Assembly (NCBI RefSeq): GCF_900103325.1
Contig: NZ_FMXM01000003.1
Location: forward strand, 124,001 to 188,000
Direction: 5' to 3'
Source: Mesorhizobium qingshengii
GTDB taxonomy: Bacteria > Pseudomonadota > Alphaproteobacteria > Rhizobiales > Rhizobiaceae
Length of the DNA stretch: 64,000 nucleotides
Shown here: positions 47,775-57,165 of the stretch, in pieces
Layout of the letters: each line of letters opens with the position of its first letter
How positions within the stretch are numbered: position 1 is the stretch's first letter
Notes under the pieces: generated by a model
The model's input: only the letters and a program-made list of their open reading frames with translations
Database searches by the model: none
Told to the model about the DNA's origin: nothing
Program-made: the position numbers and the translations under genes

Positions 47775-47918
47775 GCTCTCGTCCGTCCCCGGCGCCCCCT
47801 GACGGCGTATCGCCGTTCTCCGTTGACTAGCGCATGAGTTTGAAAAGGGAAAGCTGCTTCGGCGGCAGTTCGTTTCAGGTTTCGAATTCGTCCTACCATC
47901 TTTTCCGAGTGCCGGTGC

Positions 47919-48090
47919 CGCCCCTCACCTGCCTGCCGGCATCCTCTCCCCGTATAGTGACGGGGAGAGGGGCGCTCTCGCCACCGGTCTCGCTAATCAT
48001 CGGGGTTGCAAGAAGGGCGCCGAGGTTTCGGCCAGCCCCCTTCTCCCCGTCACTATACGGGGAGAAGTGCCCGGCAGGGCGATGAGGGGC
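47919..48090. repeat. RIME-like intergenic mosaic element, copy 1
   Basis: About 172 bp. The outer ends GCCCCTCACC and GATGAGGGGC are near-inverted. Inside are two strong hairpins, CTCTCCCCGT-ATAGTG-ACGGGGAGAG and CTTCTCCCCGT-CACTAT-ACGGGGAGAAG. A second copy in the same orientation lies at 53050-53220 with the arms almost identical and the centre diverged. The structure matches rhizobial RIME elements as I remember them. It fills most of the 381-base gap between glk and mepA; the rest shows nothing. Confidence 0.85.
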
Positions 48091-48155
48091 AGCGCTGACA
48101 TCGGCGACTAACTCGTCTCCAGCCCAAGTTGGAAGCTGGAGCGACTTGCCTGACG

Positions 48156-49244
48156 TCAGTTGCCAGGCGGCCGTGGCCGCGGCACCGGGACGCCAACCTC
48201 GGGCGTCGCGGTGAAGGCGTTCATCGAGGCAGGCAAGGCGGCCGTGCCGCTGGCCGTGGTTGTCGGCAGCGCTTCAGGCTCGGGCGCGGCGACCGCGACC
48301 GGGACGGCGCCGCCATGATAGGTCGCCGCCTCGACCGAGGCCGGTCCTGGCGCGTCGAGCACGGCGCGGCATTCCCGGGGCAGGTTCGCCATCGTCATGA
48401 GGTCGCGGGCTTTCGGCGCATCGGGGTTCTTGTTGGGACGCCAGGGCTGTTCGGTGAACCACCAGGCCAACGGCTTGCCGCAGCCGTCATCACCTGGTGT
48501 CGCCTCCTGGGCCTTGCAGCCGGGCGAGCCCGGCTGGCAGCCGATGCGCATGTGGAAATGATAGTCGTGGCCCCAGAACGGCCGGATCTTGCGCAGCCAG
48601 GAGCGGTCGCCCTTGACGGTGTCGCAGAGCTTTTTCTTGATGCCGGGATTGACCAGGATGCGCTCGACCTCGGGGTAGCTCGCCGCCCGCTTCAGAAGGT
48701 TTGTATGCTGCGGCGTCCACAGCGCGTCCTTCACCAGATGCGTCTTCTCGTCGACCATCAAGGTGGCGCTCATGTTTTCGCGTTGCGCCATCGACAGCGG
48801 GCGACCGGGCATCGGCGTCAGCCAGATGTCGGCGTCGAGCCCGATCTGGTGCGACGCGTGGCCTGATATCATCGGACCGCCGCGCGGCTGCGAAATGTCG
48901 CCGATCAGCAGGCCCGGCCAACCGTCGGCGGCGGCGTCGCGCGAAAGTTTCTCGATCAGCGCGATCATCGCCGGATGGCCCCAGCGGCGGTTGCGCGACG
49001 GCCGCATCACCTCCCAGGTCGGACCGTCCATGGGAATGGCGACGCCGCCGGCAAAACAGCCCTTGGAATAGAAGCCGATCGACTGTGCCGATGTCGCCGC
49101 CGGCAGTTTCTCGGCGCCGAACAGGTCCTTCGCCCGTTCCTCGGCCGCGGCCGGCCGCGCGGCGAGCCCGGCCAGGGCGGCCAGGCCAAACGCCGCGGCC
49201 AGGATTGTCCCGCTGCCCAACGGCGATCGAACCGATGACATCAT
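48156..49244 (-). CDS. mepA: Penicillin-insensitive murein endopeptidase
   Basis: 362 aa from ATG 49244, giving signal peptide 'GTILAAAFGLAALAGLAARPAAA'. The LAS-type metallopeptidase signature is complete: 'GHASHQIGLDADIWL' (first His and Asp) and 'WGHDYHFHMRIGCQPGSPGC' (H-x-H). Cysteines in QPGSPGC and elsewhere fit disulfides in the periplasm. It cuts the D-Ala-mDAP cross-links of peptidoglycan. A proline/alanine-rich C-terminal extension of about 60 residues goes beyond the E. coli protein. Confidence 0.94.
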   Translation of the reverse strand: MMSSVRSPLGSGTILAAAFGLAALAGLAARPAAAEERAKDLFGAEKLPAATSAQSIGFYSKGCFAGGVAIPMDGPTWEVMRPSRNRRWGHPAMIALIEKLSRDAAADGWPGLLIGDISQPRGGPMISGHASHQIGLDADIWLTPMPGRPLSMAQRENMSATLMVDEKTHLVKDALWTPQHTNLLKRAASYPEVERILVNPGIKKKLCDTVKGDRSWLRKIRPFWGHDYHFHMRIGCQPGSPGCKAQEATPGDDGCGKPLAWWFTEQPWRPNKNPDAPKARDLMTMANLPRECRAVLDAPGPASVEAATYHGGAVPVAVAAPEPEALPTTTASGTAALPASMNAFTATPEVGVPVPRPRPPGN

Positions 49245-49315
49245 GCAACCTTTCCCTCCGCAAACCCCTGAACGGCAACCCAAATCATATCACGCCGCGC
49301 CGCCGGCTTCGATCG

Positions 49316-50215
49316 CTAACGCTTCATCGGGCTGCGCGGCTCGCCGTCACGCCAGTCGCCGCTAGCCCACATATGGTCGAGAGCCGAGCGGTAATCCGGA
49401 AAGCGAAAGCGATAGCCCGCCGCCTTGATCGCCGCGTTGGCGACCCGTTTGTTCTCACCATAGAAGGACCGCGCCATGGGCGAAAGTTGGGCGGCGTCGA
49501 AGGGAATTTCGGGTGGCGGTGTGACACCCATCAGCGAAGCGGCATAGGTGACGACATCCTGCGGCGGTGCCGGCAGGTCGTCGGTGACGTTGAAGATGCC
49601 GCCGGTATTGCGCTCGATGAGCTGCCAGAGCGAGCCGGCAATGTCGTCGCAATGGATGCGGTTGAAAACCTGGTCGGGCTTGACCAGCCGTCTTGCGGTG
49701 CCGTTCTCCAGATTGACCAAAGCGTTGCGGCCCGGCCCGTAGATGCCGGAAAGGCGCAGGATCGCCACCGGCCAACCGATATCCCGGCCGAGTTTCAGCC
49801 AGTCCTGCTCGGCCGCGACCCGCATCACCGAGCGCTTCGACACCGGCCGGCATTGCGCCGTTTCATCGACCCATGCCCCGTCATAATTGCCATAGACGCC
49901 GACGGTCGAGAGATAGCCGATCCATTCCAGCGCCGGCATCTGGCTGATTGCCGCGCGGGCGGCATTCAGCACGGGATCGCCGGCCTCTTCCGGGGCGACC
50001 GAAATCACCAGATGCGTCGTTTCTTTCAGTGCATCGCCGATTTCGTCCTTCAGCGCGCCATCGAACAGCAGCGGCGCGATGCCGGCCCGGCGCAGCGCCT
50101 CGAATTTCTCCGGCGAGCGTGTCGTGCCGAGGATCGTGGCGGCATCCTTGTTGGCGCGGGCAAAGGCCTTGCCGGAATAGCCGGCGCCGAAGACGAAGAT
50201 CTGGCGTTCGCTCAT
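49316..50215 (-). CDS. SDR-family NAD(P)-dependent epimerase/reductase-like protein
   Basis: 299 aa. N-terminal Rossmann motif '[15 protein letters not shown]', '[16 protein letters not shown]' and '[19 protein letters not shown]' as in atypical extended SDRs of the YeeZ type; 'YLST' and 'YGNYDG' hold the Ser/Tyr region, but the usual YxxxK is not clear. Function unknown. The start at 50215 overlaps the queG stop (ATGCATGA), so it is coupled to queG. The open frame upstream to 50347 is antisense-like and not used. Confidence 0.8.
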   Translation of the reverse strand: MSERQIFVFGAGYSGKAFARANKDAATILGTTRSPEKFEALRRAGIAPLLFDGALKDEIGDALKETTHLVISVAPEEAGDPVLNAARAAISQMPALEWIGYLSTVGVYGNYDGAWVDETAQCRPVSKRSVMRVAAEQDWLKLGRDIGWPVAILRLSGIYGPGRNALVNLENGTARRLVKPDQVFNRIHCDDIAGSLWQLIERNTGGIFNVTDDLPAPPQDVVTYAASLMGVTPPPEIPFDAAQLSPMARSFYGENKRVANAAIKAAGYRFRFPDYRSALDHMWASGDWRDGEPRSPMKR

Positions 50216-51372
50216 GCATGTGCCCCGGTTGGATTTGGCCGCGCCAGACGCCATTCCTCGCGCACGGCCCCGTCGCTCTCGGTTTTCAGGCCGGTCGCGG
50301 CCCGTTGCGAATATTCGGCCTCGGGCACCAGCCGCGCCAGCGCCCATATTGCCGCGCCCCGCACCAGCGGCGAAGCGTCGTCCAGCAAGACAAGCACGGC
50401 GCGGGCAAGCGAGGCATCGCCGGCATTGCCGGCGGCGATCAGCACGTTGCGGACAAAACGATCGCGGCCGATGCGTTTTATCGGCGAACCGGAGAACAAG
50501 GCGCGGAACGCCGCATCGTCCAGCTGCAACAGGTCGGCGAGCGGCGGTTCGCGCAAATCATCGCGTGCGGCGAGCTTGGCCTCGGAAGCAACCCGCGCAA
50601 ACTTGTTCCACGGGCAAGCGGCGAGGCAGTCGTCGCAGCCATAGATACGGTTGCCGATCTTGTCGCGGAACTCATGCGGGATCGGCCCCTTGTTCTCGAT
50701 GGTGAGGTAGGAGATGCAGCGCCGCGCATCGAGCCGGTAAGGCGCCGGGAAAGCATCGGTCGGGCAAGCGTCGAGGCAAGCGCGGCAAGAGCCGCAATGG
50801 TCGATCTCCGCCCGATCGGGAACGAGTTCGGCTGTGGTGAAGATGGTGCCGAGGAACAGCCAGGAGCCGTGTTCGCGGCTGACCAGGTTGGTGTGCTTGC
50901 CCTGCCAGCCAAGCCCGGCGGCTTCGGCCAGCGGCTTTTCCATGACAGGCGCGGTGTCGACAAACACCTTCACGTCGCCGCCGGCGCGCGCCACGATCTT
51001 GCCGGCGATTTCCTTCAGCCGGCCTTTCATCACATCATGATAGTCGCGATTCTGCGCATAGACCGAGATCGCGCCACGGTCGCGCTTGGCCAGCACCCCG
51101 CGCGGATCGTGGTCGGGGCCGTAATTCATCGCCAGGACGATGATCGAACGCACCTGCGGCCAGAGTGCGGTCGGTTCGCCGCGGCGCGCAATCGTCTCGG
51201 CGATCCAGTCCATCGAGCCGTGAAAACCGTCGGCAACGAATTCGGCCAGGCGAGCCGGCGCCAGCGGGATTGCATCGGGAGTGGTGACGGCGACGGCATC
51301 GAAGCCGGCGCGATGCGCCTCTGCGTCGATCAGCGCGCGCAGTTTCGACGCGTCAGAAGTCGAGGTCCGCAT
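50212..51372 (-). CDS. queG: Epoxyqueuosine reductase
   Basis: 386 aa cobalamin- and iron-sulfur-dependent enzyme for the last step of queuosine synthesis in tRNA. Visible: '[28 protein letters not shown]', two 4Fe-4S motifs '[12 protein letters not shown]' and '[10 protein letters not shown]', and a C-terminal HEAT-like region ('[23 protein letters not shown]'). The gene start overlaps the end of the upstream GST gene by 20 bases. Confidence 0.95.
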   Translation of the reverse strand: MRTSTSDASKLRALIDAEAHRAGFDAVAVTTPDAIPLAPARLAEFVADGFHGSMDWIAETIARRGEPTALWPQVRSIIVLAMNYGPDHDPRGVLAKRDRGAISVYAQNRDYHDVMKGRLKEIAGKIVARAGGDVKVFVDTAPVMEKPLAEAAGLGWQGKHTNLVSREHGSWLFLGTIFTTAELVPDRAEIDHCGSCRACLDACPTDAFPAPYRLDARRCISYLTIENKGPIPHEFRDKIGNRIYGCDDCLAACPWNKFARVASEAKLAARDDLREPPLADLLQLDDAAFRALFSGSPIKRIGRDRFVRNVLIAAGNAGDASLARAVLVLLDDASPLVRGAAIWALARLVPEAEYSQRAATGLKTESDGAVREEWRLARPNPTGAHA

Positions 51373-52045
51373 AATGTGACACCGGCGACAGGCCGCGCAC
51401 CCGATCGGTCAAAAGCGGCCGGAAGGAAGGCCGCGACTTCACCCGCGTGTACCATTCGCGCGCAGCAGGGTGCTCGCGCCAGTCGATCTCGCCGAGATAG
51501 TCGAGCACCGACAGCGTCGCCGCCGCCGCGAGGTCGGCGTAGGTGACCCTGCTGCCGGCCAGCCAATGGCGGGTGCCAGCCAGCCAGTTGGTGTATTTCA
51601 TGTGCTGGCGGATGTTGGCGCGCGCCGCGCGGATCGCGCCCGAATCGGGCGAGCCGCCGCCGGCGGTTTCCGGCATGATCGGCTTCAGCACGCGCTCGCG
51701 CACAAGATGCCGGGTGACTTCGCTTTCGGCCTTGTTGAGATACCAGTCGGTCAGCCGGCGGATTTCGGCGCGCTGCATCGGGTCCTCGGCGAACAGCCGC
51801 TTGTCGCGCTTCAAGACGCCGCGCGTCTCGTCGAGATATTCGGCGATGACGGTTGCGCCGACGATCGGCACGTCGCCCTCGGCAAGCAGGATCGGCAGCG
51901 TGCCGGCCGGGTTCAGCGCCAGGAACTCCTTGCGCCGTGTCCACGGCTTTTCCTCGATCAAAGCCAGCTCCTCGCCATACTCGCCGAAAGCGAGGCGGAC
52001 GAAGCGGCAGGTGGCGAACATGGGATGATGGAAAAGCGTCAGCAT
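51353..52045 (-). CDS. Glutathione S-transferase family protein
   Basis: 230 aa. N-terminal thioredoxin-like domain with '[24 protein letters not shown]', '[10 protein letters not shown]' (cis-Pro) and 'VIAEYLDE', then an all-helical C-terminal domain with '[28 protein letters not shown]' (N-capping box). The exact substrate is unknown. It overlaps queG downstream, in a run that goes GST-queG-SDR. Confidence 0.9.
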   Translation of the reverse strand: MLTLFHHPMFATCRFVRLAFGEYGEELALIEEKPWTRRKEFLALNPAGTLPILLAEGDVPIVGATVIAEYLDETRGVLKRDKRLFAEDPMQRAEIRRLTDWYLNKAESEVTRHLVRERVLKPIMPETAGGGSPDSGAIRAARANIRQHMKYTNWLAGTRHWLAGSRVTYADLAAAATLSVLDYLGEIDWREHPAAREWYTRVKSRPSFRPLLTDRVRGLSPVSHYADLDF

Positions 52046-52205
52046 GGTTCCGCGATGATAAAGCGCACTGGCGAATCGCCGGGCGCACCGGTAAGTCTTG
52101 GCCGCCCGGTTAGCGGGCCGTCATGGTGTTGCGACCTATAGGTGGACTTGCAGGCCATGACAAGCAACCCGTTCCGTCAGCCGTCACGCCAATGCCGAGG
52201 TAGCC

Positions 52206-53012
52206 ATGGAAAGCCAGACCATCGTCGAAGCCTTGCTGCTCGGCCTGCTTGAGGGGCTGACCGAGTTCATCCCGGTTTCCTCGACCGGCCATATCCTGCT
52301 CGCCGGCCATTTCCTCGGCTTCCATTCGACCGGCAAGGCCTTCGAGATCCTGATCCAGCTCGGCGCCATCCTCGCCATCCTGAGCGTCTATTTCCGCCGC
52401 CTGTGGCAGATGCTGCTCGACCTGCCGCATGACCGGCTGACCCGGCATTTCGTCATCGGCATCCTGGTCGCCTTCCTGCCGGCGGCCATCATCGGCGCGC
52501 TGGCGCATGATTTCATCAAGACGGTGCTGTTCGAATCGCCACGGCTGATCTGCATCATGCTGATCATCGGCGGCGTCGTCCTGCTGGCGGTGGACCGCAT
52601 GAACCTCAAACCGGTCTACCGCGACGTCGAACGCTTCCCGACCCGGCTTTACCTGCAGATCGGGCTTTTCCAGTGCCTGTCGCTGATCCCCGGCACCTCG
52701 CGCTCGGGCTCGACCATCGTCGGCGCGCTGCTTCTGGGCGTCGACAAGCGGGCGGCGGCCGAGTTTTCCTTCTTCCTCGCCATCCCGACGATGGTCGGCG
52801 CCTTCGCCTTCGACCTGTTCAAGAACCGCAACGTGTTGAGCAGCGCCGACCTGCCGATCATCGCCATCGGCTTCGTCGCCGCCTTCGTCACGGCACTGGT
52901 CGTCGTCCGTTACCTGCTCGATTACGTCTCGCGCAACGGCTACGCGCTGTTCGGCTGGTGGCGGCTGGTGGTGGGGATCGTCGGGCTGATGGCGCTGATG
53001 ATCTGGGGGTGA
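52206..53012 (+). CDS. uppP: Undecaprenyl-diphosphatase BacA/UppP
   Basis: 268 aa integral membrane protein with the two BacA signatures '[18 protein letters not shown]' and '[18 protein letters not shown]'. It dephosphorylates undecaprenyl diphosphate for reuse in peptidoglycan synthesis and confers bacitracin resistance. Eight or so membrane helices. It is the only plus-strand gene between the GST/queG group and yraN/rsmI, and is followed by a RIME-like element. Confidence 0.96.
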   Translation: MESQTIVEALLLGLLEGLTEFIPVSSTGHILLAGHFLGFHSTGKAFEILIQLGAILAILSVYFRRLWQMLLDLPHDRLTRHFVIGILVAFLPAAIIGALAHDFIKTVLFESPRLICIMLIIGGVVLLAVDRMNLKPVYRDVERFPTRLYLQIGLFQCLSLIPGTSRSGSTIVGALLLGVDKRAAAEFSFFLAIPTMVGAFAFDLFKNRNVLSSADLPIIAIGFVAAFVTALVVVRYLLDYVSRNGYALFGWWRLVVGIVGLMALMIWG

Positions 53013-53049
53013 GCTCAGGGCATCGCTTCGCTCATGGGGCGTCAGTGCT

Positions 53050-53220
53050 GCCCCTCACCTGCCTGCCGGCATCCTCTCCCCGTATAGTAACGGGGAGAGG
53101 GGCTCTCTCATCAACGATTTCGCCAATCGCCAACGTTGCAGGGATAAGCGCCAAGGTTGCGGCAGCTCCCTTCTCCCCGTCACTATACGGGGAGAAGTGC
53201 CCGGCAGGGCGATGAGGGGC
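53050..53220. repeat. RIME-like intergenic mosaic element, copy 2
   Basis: 171 bp; the first 45 and last 60 bases are almost identical to copy 1 at 47919-48090, including both 'CCCCGTATAG..ACGGGG' hairpins. The central 60 bases have diverged. Same orientation, about 5.1 kb apart, so a substrate for recombination that would delete the intervening mepA-uppP block. Confidence 0.88.
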
Positions 53221-53260
53221 GGCGCCGACTTCCGCGAATGAGTCGCCTCCAACAACAGGT

Positions 53261-53638
53261 CTAGTTCCTTCCATAAAACGCGTTCTCGACATGCACGGGC
53301 CAGCGCCAGGGCAGCACCGCGACCATGTCGAAACGCATCGACAGCTTGCCATAGTCGGGCTGGCGCGACAGCCAGATGTCGGCCGCCGCCTCGATGCGGC
53401 GTTCCGATTCATGGCCGATCGCCTCCATGGCTTCGATCAGCGTGCGGCGCGCCTTGACCTCGACGAACAGCACCAGATCGCCGCGCCGCGCGATCAGGTC
53501 GATCTCGCCGAAGCGGGTGCGGTGGCGGCGCGCGAGAATCCGGTAGCCCTTCAGCATCAGCGCCGCCGCGGCCACCCATTCGCCGCGATGGCCGCGCTTG
53601 TAGGCCTTCTGGCGGCTGGCACTTGGGCGCTCAGCCAC
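53261..53638 (-). CDS. YraN family protein (UPF0102, predicted endonuclease fold)
   Basis: 125 aa from GTG 53638, selected because GGAGAAGG sits 5 bases ahead; the longer frame upstream is translated repeat sequence. Family pattern: '[39 protein letters not shown]' and '[10 protein letters not shown]', which is the PD-(D/E)xK nuclease core (Asp, then E-V-K). Function unknown. It follows rsmI, as in many bacteria. Confidence 0.88.
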   Translation of the reverse strand: MAERPSASRQKAYKRGHRGEWVAAAALMLKGYRILARRHRTRFGEIDLIARRGDLVLFVEVKARRTLIEAMEAIGHESERRIEAAADIWLSRQPDYGKLSMRFDMVAVLPWRWPVHVENAFYGRN

Positions 53639-53663
53639 CGTCGCCTTCTCCGGAATTTTGTTT

Positions 53664-53733
53664 GACCATGATCTCTGGACAAACGGAACCGTTTGTCGGG
53701 GAAAACCGGTTCCCACTTTTCGGGATCATGGTC
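53664..53733. repeat. 70-bp palindromic repeat between rsmI and yraN
   Basis: Perfect 10-base inverted ends GACCATGATC and GATCATGGTC enclose AACGGAACCGTTTGT and CCGGTTCCCACTTTTCGGG. Copies of this type are frequent in rhizobial genomes as I recall. It contains the rsmI stop codon, read from GACCATGATC on the minus strand. Confidence 0.8.
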
Positions 53734-54622
53734 TGTCCTTGAGCTCCAGCAGTCGCCTATAGAGCGCCTGCTTCTGGCCGCCGGTCATCTTCGCGGCTTC
53801 GGCCGCGGCCTTGGAGGCCGGCATTTCGGCGGCGAGCGACAACAGCAGACGATCGATGTCCGCCGGTTCGTCGGCCTTGGACTCGGCCGGGCCGACGCAA
53901 ACGACGATCTCCCCCTTCGGCGTGTCGGCCGCCGCGTAGTGGTCGGCAAGCGCCTGCAGCGTGCCGGTGCGCATCTCCTCGAAGGTCTTGGTCAATTCCC
54001 GGCCGATCGCGGCTTTTCGGCCGCCGCCGAGGGCTTCGACCATGGCGCCAAGGGACTCGGCCAGCCGACGCGGCGATTCGAAGAAGATCAGCGTCGCCGG
54101 CACGGCCTTCAAGGCTTCCAGCCGCGTCAGTCGCTGGCCTGTCTTCACCGGCAGGAAGCCGGCGAACAGGAAGGCGTCGGAGGGCAGGCCGGAGGCCGTC
54201 AGCGCCGCGAGGGGCGCCGACGGCCCCGGGATCGGCACGACGCGAATACCACGGTCGAGCGCCTCGCCGACCAGCCGGTAGCCGGGATCGGACACAAGCG
54301 GCGTGCCGGCGTCGGAAATCAGCGCCACGCTCTGCCCGGCTTGAAGTGCCGCGATCAGCTTCGGCCCGGCCTCGCCGGCATTGTGCTCGTGATAGGCCGT
54401 GGTGCGGCGGCGGATGCCATAGCGGTCGAGCAGCACGCGCGACACCCTCGTGTCCTCGCAAGCGACGATGTCGGCGGCGGCCAGCGTCTCCAGCGCGCGC
54501 AGCGTGATGTCGGCCAGGTTGCCGATCGGCGTCGCCACCAGATACAGCGCCGGTTCGAGCGGACGGGCCGCGATCTCGGTCTGCCCGACCACATAGCTGC
54601 GCTTGCCCGTTTCGCCGGTCAC
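53726..54622 (-). CDS. rsmI: 16S rRNA (cytidine(1402)-2'-O)-methyltransferase
   Basis: 298 aa from GTG 54622, which has GGAGAAGG ahead. SPOUT-unrelated tetrapyrrole-methylase fold: 'LYLVATPIGNLADITLRALETL', 'CEDTRVSRVLL', 'ALISDAGTPLVSDPGY', 'PGPSAPLAALTASGLPSDAFLFAGFLP' and 'IFFESPRRLAESL'. It adds 2'-O-methyl to C1402 of 16S rRNA. The last codons and stop run into the 70-bp palindromic repeat. yraN follows 87 bases downstream. Confidence 0.94.
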   Translation of the reverse strand: MTGETGKRSYVVGQTEIAARPLEPALYLVATPIGNLADITLRALETLAAADIVACEDTRVSRVLLDRYGIRRRTTAYHEHNAGEAGPKLIAALQAGQSVALISDAGTPLVSDPGYRLVGEALDRGIRVVPIPGPSAPLAALTASGLPSDAFLFAGFLPVKTGQRLTRLEALKAVPATLIFFESPRRLAESLGAMVEALGGGRKAAIGRELTKTFEEMRTGTLQALADHYAAADTPKGEIVVCVGPAESKADEPADIDRLLLSLAAEMPASKAAAEAAKMTGGQKQALYRRLLELKDRP

Positions 54623-54770
54623 TGATGCCTTCTCCGTTCGGCCCTGTTTGGCACGGCTCACGCCCGGTTGCAAAAGCGTCGAGCGAAGTGAAATTCCCGC
54701 CATTCCTTTGCCACAGTAGGGAACGAAACCGGGGTTGGCAGATTTAGCCCCTGATTCCGAGGAGGACAGG

Positions 54771-54959
54771 ATGGACAGCCTGAAGATACAGGACGCTTTC
54801 ACGCCCTACTATGCCGGCCGCAAGCGCTTTGCCGCGCCCAAGGACAGGCGCCTGCCTGCCAGGACCGAAAACAGCGTGACCAAAGAGCTGGCCGCAATCG
54901 CCCTGCCAGCGGACATCAGGCTTTCCGACACCGAAACCGACAGCACGACGGAGCACTGA
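54771..54959 (+). CDS. Small protein of unknown function
   Basis: 62 aa. GAGGAGGACAGG precedes ATG 54771, a strong ribosome site. Soluble and charged: 'YYAGRKRFAAPKDRRLPARTE' and an acidic tail 'LSDTETDSTTEH'. No family recognised. Divergent from rsmI (148 bases between starts). Confidence 0.6.
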   Translation: MDSLKIQDAFTPYYAGRKRFAAPKDRRLPARTENSVTKELAAIALPADIRLSDTETDSTTEH

Positions 54960-55038
54960 CCGGACGATGCCCAATCGCTTCGATATTTTCATCACCCGTC
55001 TTGAAACAAAAAGCGCTCGCGACGGCGTTCCATCGCAC

Positions 55039-55161
55039 CCGATAGGCGACCAGCACCGCGCCCGCCGCGACAAGGTCGACGCCAAGCCGGTTCGCGCCGG
55101 AGAGCCGCTCGCCGAGAAAGACCGCGCCAAACACCGCCACAAGCACGACGCCTGACGAGAT
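55039..55161 (-). pseudogene. Remnant of an EamA/DMT-family transporter (C-terminal fragment)
   Basis: The 41 codons from 55161 read 'ISSGVVLVAVFGAVFLGERL' followed by 'SGANRLGVDLVAAGAVLVAYR', the last two helices of an EamA drug/metabolite transporter. A TGA occurs two codons upstream, the first eight helices are absent, and no start codon serves it. The frame continues to 54918 without family resemblance. Confidence 0.75.
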
Positions 55162-55172
55162 AGCTCACAAAA

Positions 55173-55853
55173 TTGAAGCGCAACGTGGCTGAAACGCTGG
55201 TTGGTCCACGAATATTGGCGCTTGCCGTTGGCCTTATCGCCTCCACATCCTTAGCCGATACCCGAAATCATGCGACGTCTCCCGTCCGCGACTCACAATC
55301 GCACGTCGCGCCGCAACCCGCACAGGCCAGCTCTTCATCACCCTCCCAAATCCCACGAACGATCAAGTTCAGGGCAACGGCAGCCAGTGGCCTCTTTGGC
55401 AAAACACTTTCGCTGCGAGGGACGCTGGTCGGCGAGACTGAAGAACGTGAATTCGCAAAAATTCGCTACCCAGCGCTCAACCAGCCTATTTCCAGCCACG
55501 ACTGGATAACCATTGAAAATCTTTCAGCCGCCTATCTCCAACTGGACATTGATCGGCAATTCGCAATGCCCGGCATCCACTTGCATATGCGCTCGAACGA
55601 TCCAGCCACCTCACACTACATGTTCCATAAGGTTGGCGAACAATGGATACAGGCGCCGAGGGCTACAAAGATCGACGTGTTTTCCTATGCAGGCTGCGGC
55701 CTCACGCAACAATCCTGGGAGGACGGCGGCGATTTTCGCCATCAGGATTTCTTCTTTGAAGTAGAATCCAGTTCGGATTGCGCGGTGGCTGATGCTTCAT
55801 CGCCAGGCACGCGCGGCAAGCCATTCGTCACCCCAGATACCACAGCACCTTAG
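55173..55853 (+). CDS. Orphan ORF, possibly secreted, of atypical composition
   Basis: 226 aa if read from TTG 55173; GTG 55185 would give 'ETLVGPRILALAVGLIASTSLA', which resembles a signal peptide. A Ser/Pro/Gln-rich stretch (about 37-60) precedes a region with 'FKIRYPALNQPISSHDW'-like and 'ENLSAAYLQLDIDRQFAMPG' segments and three late Cys. The codons are less GC-biased than those of the neighbours. No family recognised and no strong ribosome site. It sits exactly between two gene remnants and its 3' end overlaps one of them by 26 bases, so it probably came in with a rearrangement. Confidence 0.45.
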   Translation: MKRNVAETLVGPRILALAVGLIASTSLADTRNHATSPVRDSQSHVAPQPAQASSSSPSQIPRTIKFRATAASGLFGKTLSLRGTLVGETEEREFAKIRYPALNQPISSHDWITIENLSAAYLQLDIDRQFAMPGIHLHMRSNDPATSHYMFHKVGEQWIQAPRATKIDVFSYAGCGLTQQSWEDGGDFRHQDFFFEVESSSDCAVADASSPGTRGKPFVTPDTTAP

Positions 55854-55995
55854 CCTCGAGAATCCGCACCGGCGTGTCGGCGTCGTGGTTGGTTCCCGCC
55901 GACGCAACTTCGATATCCCGTCGCCTGGAAAACACCTGCTCGGCCGTCGGGCTGCGCAAGCGGTTCTGGCTGCAGACGATGAGGACGTTTTTCAA
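55828..55995 (-). pseudogene. Internally deleted low-molecular-weight tyrosine phosphatase-like gene
   Basis: 55 codons from TTG 55995. The N-terminal half is well conserved with this family: 'KNVLIVCSQNRLRSPTAEQV' contains the C-x5-R-S phosphate loop (Cys8, Arg14), then 'IEVASAGTNHDADTPV'. It then jumps to 'RILEAKVLWYLG', which resembles the family's extreme C-terminus ('LLEAKV..FL'). About 50 middle codons, including the general-acid Asp region, are missing without a frameshift. Family members of about 105-110 aa lie next to hemW in relatives, as I recall. The product is probably inactive. Confidence 0.7.
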
Positions 55996-56001
55996 GGTTG
56001 T

Positions 56002-57165
56002 TCAGCGCGCCAGATCGGCCACCACGGCATCGAGCACGATCATGCCGGCCGGAGTGGCGCGCAGGCGTGCATTGCCGATCGGCGCCACCAGCCCCTCGCC
56101 CTGCAGCATCGACAGCCGCGCGCTCGACAGCCCACGTCCGGAAAACGCTTCGTAGCGGGAGAGGTCGATGCCTTCTGCCAGCCGCAGCCCCATCAGCAGG
56201 AACTCGTCGGCCTCTTCGGAGCGGGTCAGGATCTCGCCGCCGGTGACGCCATGACCCTTGGCCTCGACCAGATTGGCCCAGGTTTCCGGCATCCGCTCGG
56301 CGATCGTCACGGTGCGGCGGCCGTTTTCGACGAAGCGGCCATGCGCGCCGGGGCCGACGCCGACATATTCGCCATAGCGCCAGTAGGTCAGATTGTGCCG
56401 GCTTTCGGCGCCCGGTCTGGCGTGGTTGGAAATCTCATAGGCCGGCAGGCCGTGCGCCGTGGTGATCTCCTGCGTCAGCGCATAGAGATCGGCGGCATGG
56501 TCGTTGTCGGGGATGACGAATTTCTTCGCCGCATGCAGCGCATGGAAGGGCGTGCCCTCCTCGATGGTCAGCTGGTAGAGCGACAGATGATCGGCGGCAT
56601 GGCCGATCGCCTGTTCGAGCTCCGATGCCCAAGCCTCCGGCGTCTGGCCCGGCCGCGCGTAGATCAGATCGAAGGACAGCCTTGGGAATATTTCCCGCGC
56701 GAGCCCGATGGCGTGCAGTGCTTCCTCGACGTTGTGCAGCCGGCCGAGGAAGCGCAGATCCTTGTCGTTCAGCGCCTGCACGCCGAGCGAGACGCGGTTG
56801 ACGCCCGCCGCCCGGTAGCCGCGAAAGCGCTCGGCCTCGACCGAGGACGGATTGGCCTCCAGCGTCACCTCGATGCCATCTGGAGCGGTCCAGTTCTTCG
56901 CCACCGCGTCGAGGACCCTGGCCACCGTTTCCGGTTTCATCAGCGACGGCGTGCCGCCGCCGAGAAAAATGCTGGTCACTTCGCGCGGCCCGGTGCGCTG
57001 GCGCATGGTCGCCAGTTCCGCCTCGAAGGCGGTGGCAAAGCGCTCCTGGTCTACCGGCTGGTGGCGGACATGGCTGTTGAAGTCGCAATAGGGGCATTTG
57101 GCCGCGCAGAACGGCCAATGGATGTAGACGCCGAAGCCGGGCGTCCGGTCGAGCAGCATGCTCAT
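56002..57165 (-). CDS. hemW: Radical SAM heme chaperone HemW
   Basis: 387 aa. Radical SAM cluster motif '[19 protein letters not shown]' (C-x3-C-x2-C), '[11 protein letters not shown]', '[14 protein letters not shown]' and '[11 protein letters not shown]'. The C-terminal HemN-like domain is present. HemW, formerly annotated as an oxygen-independent coproporphyrinogen oxidase, inserts heme into respiratory enzymes. The start overlaps the rdgB stop (ATGA). Confidence 0.95.
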   Translation of the reverse strand: MSMLLDRTPGFGVYIHWPFCAAKCPYCDFNSHVRHQPVDQERFATAFEAELATMRQRTGPREVTSIFLGGGTPSLMKPETVARVLDAVAKNWTAPDGIEVTLEANPSSVEAERFRGYRAAGVNRVSLGVQALNDKDLRFLGRLHNVEEALHAIGLAREIFPRLSFDLIYARPGQTPEAWASELEQAIGHAADHLSLYQLTIEEGTPFHALHAAKKFVIPDNDHAADLYALTQEITTAHGLPAYEISNHARPGAESRHNLTYWRYGEYVGVGPGAHGRFVENGRRTVTIAERMPETWANLVEAKGHGVTGGEILTRSEEADEFLLMGLRLAEGIDLSRYEAFSGRGLSSARLSMLQGEGLVAPIGNARLRATPAGMIVLDAVVADLAR

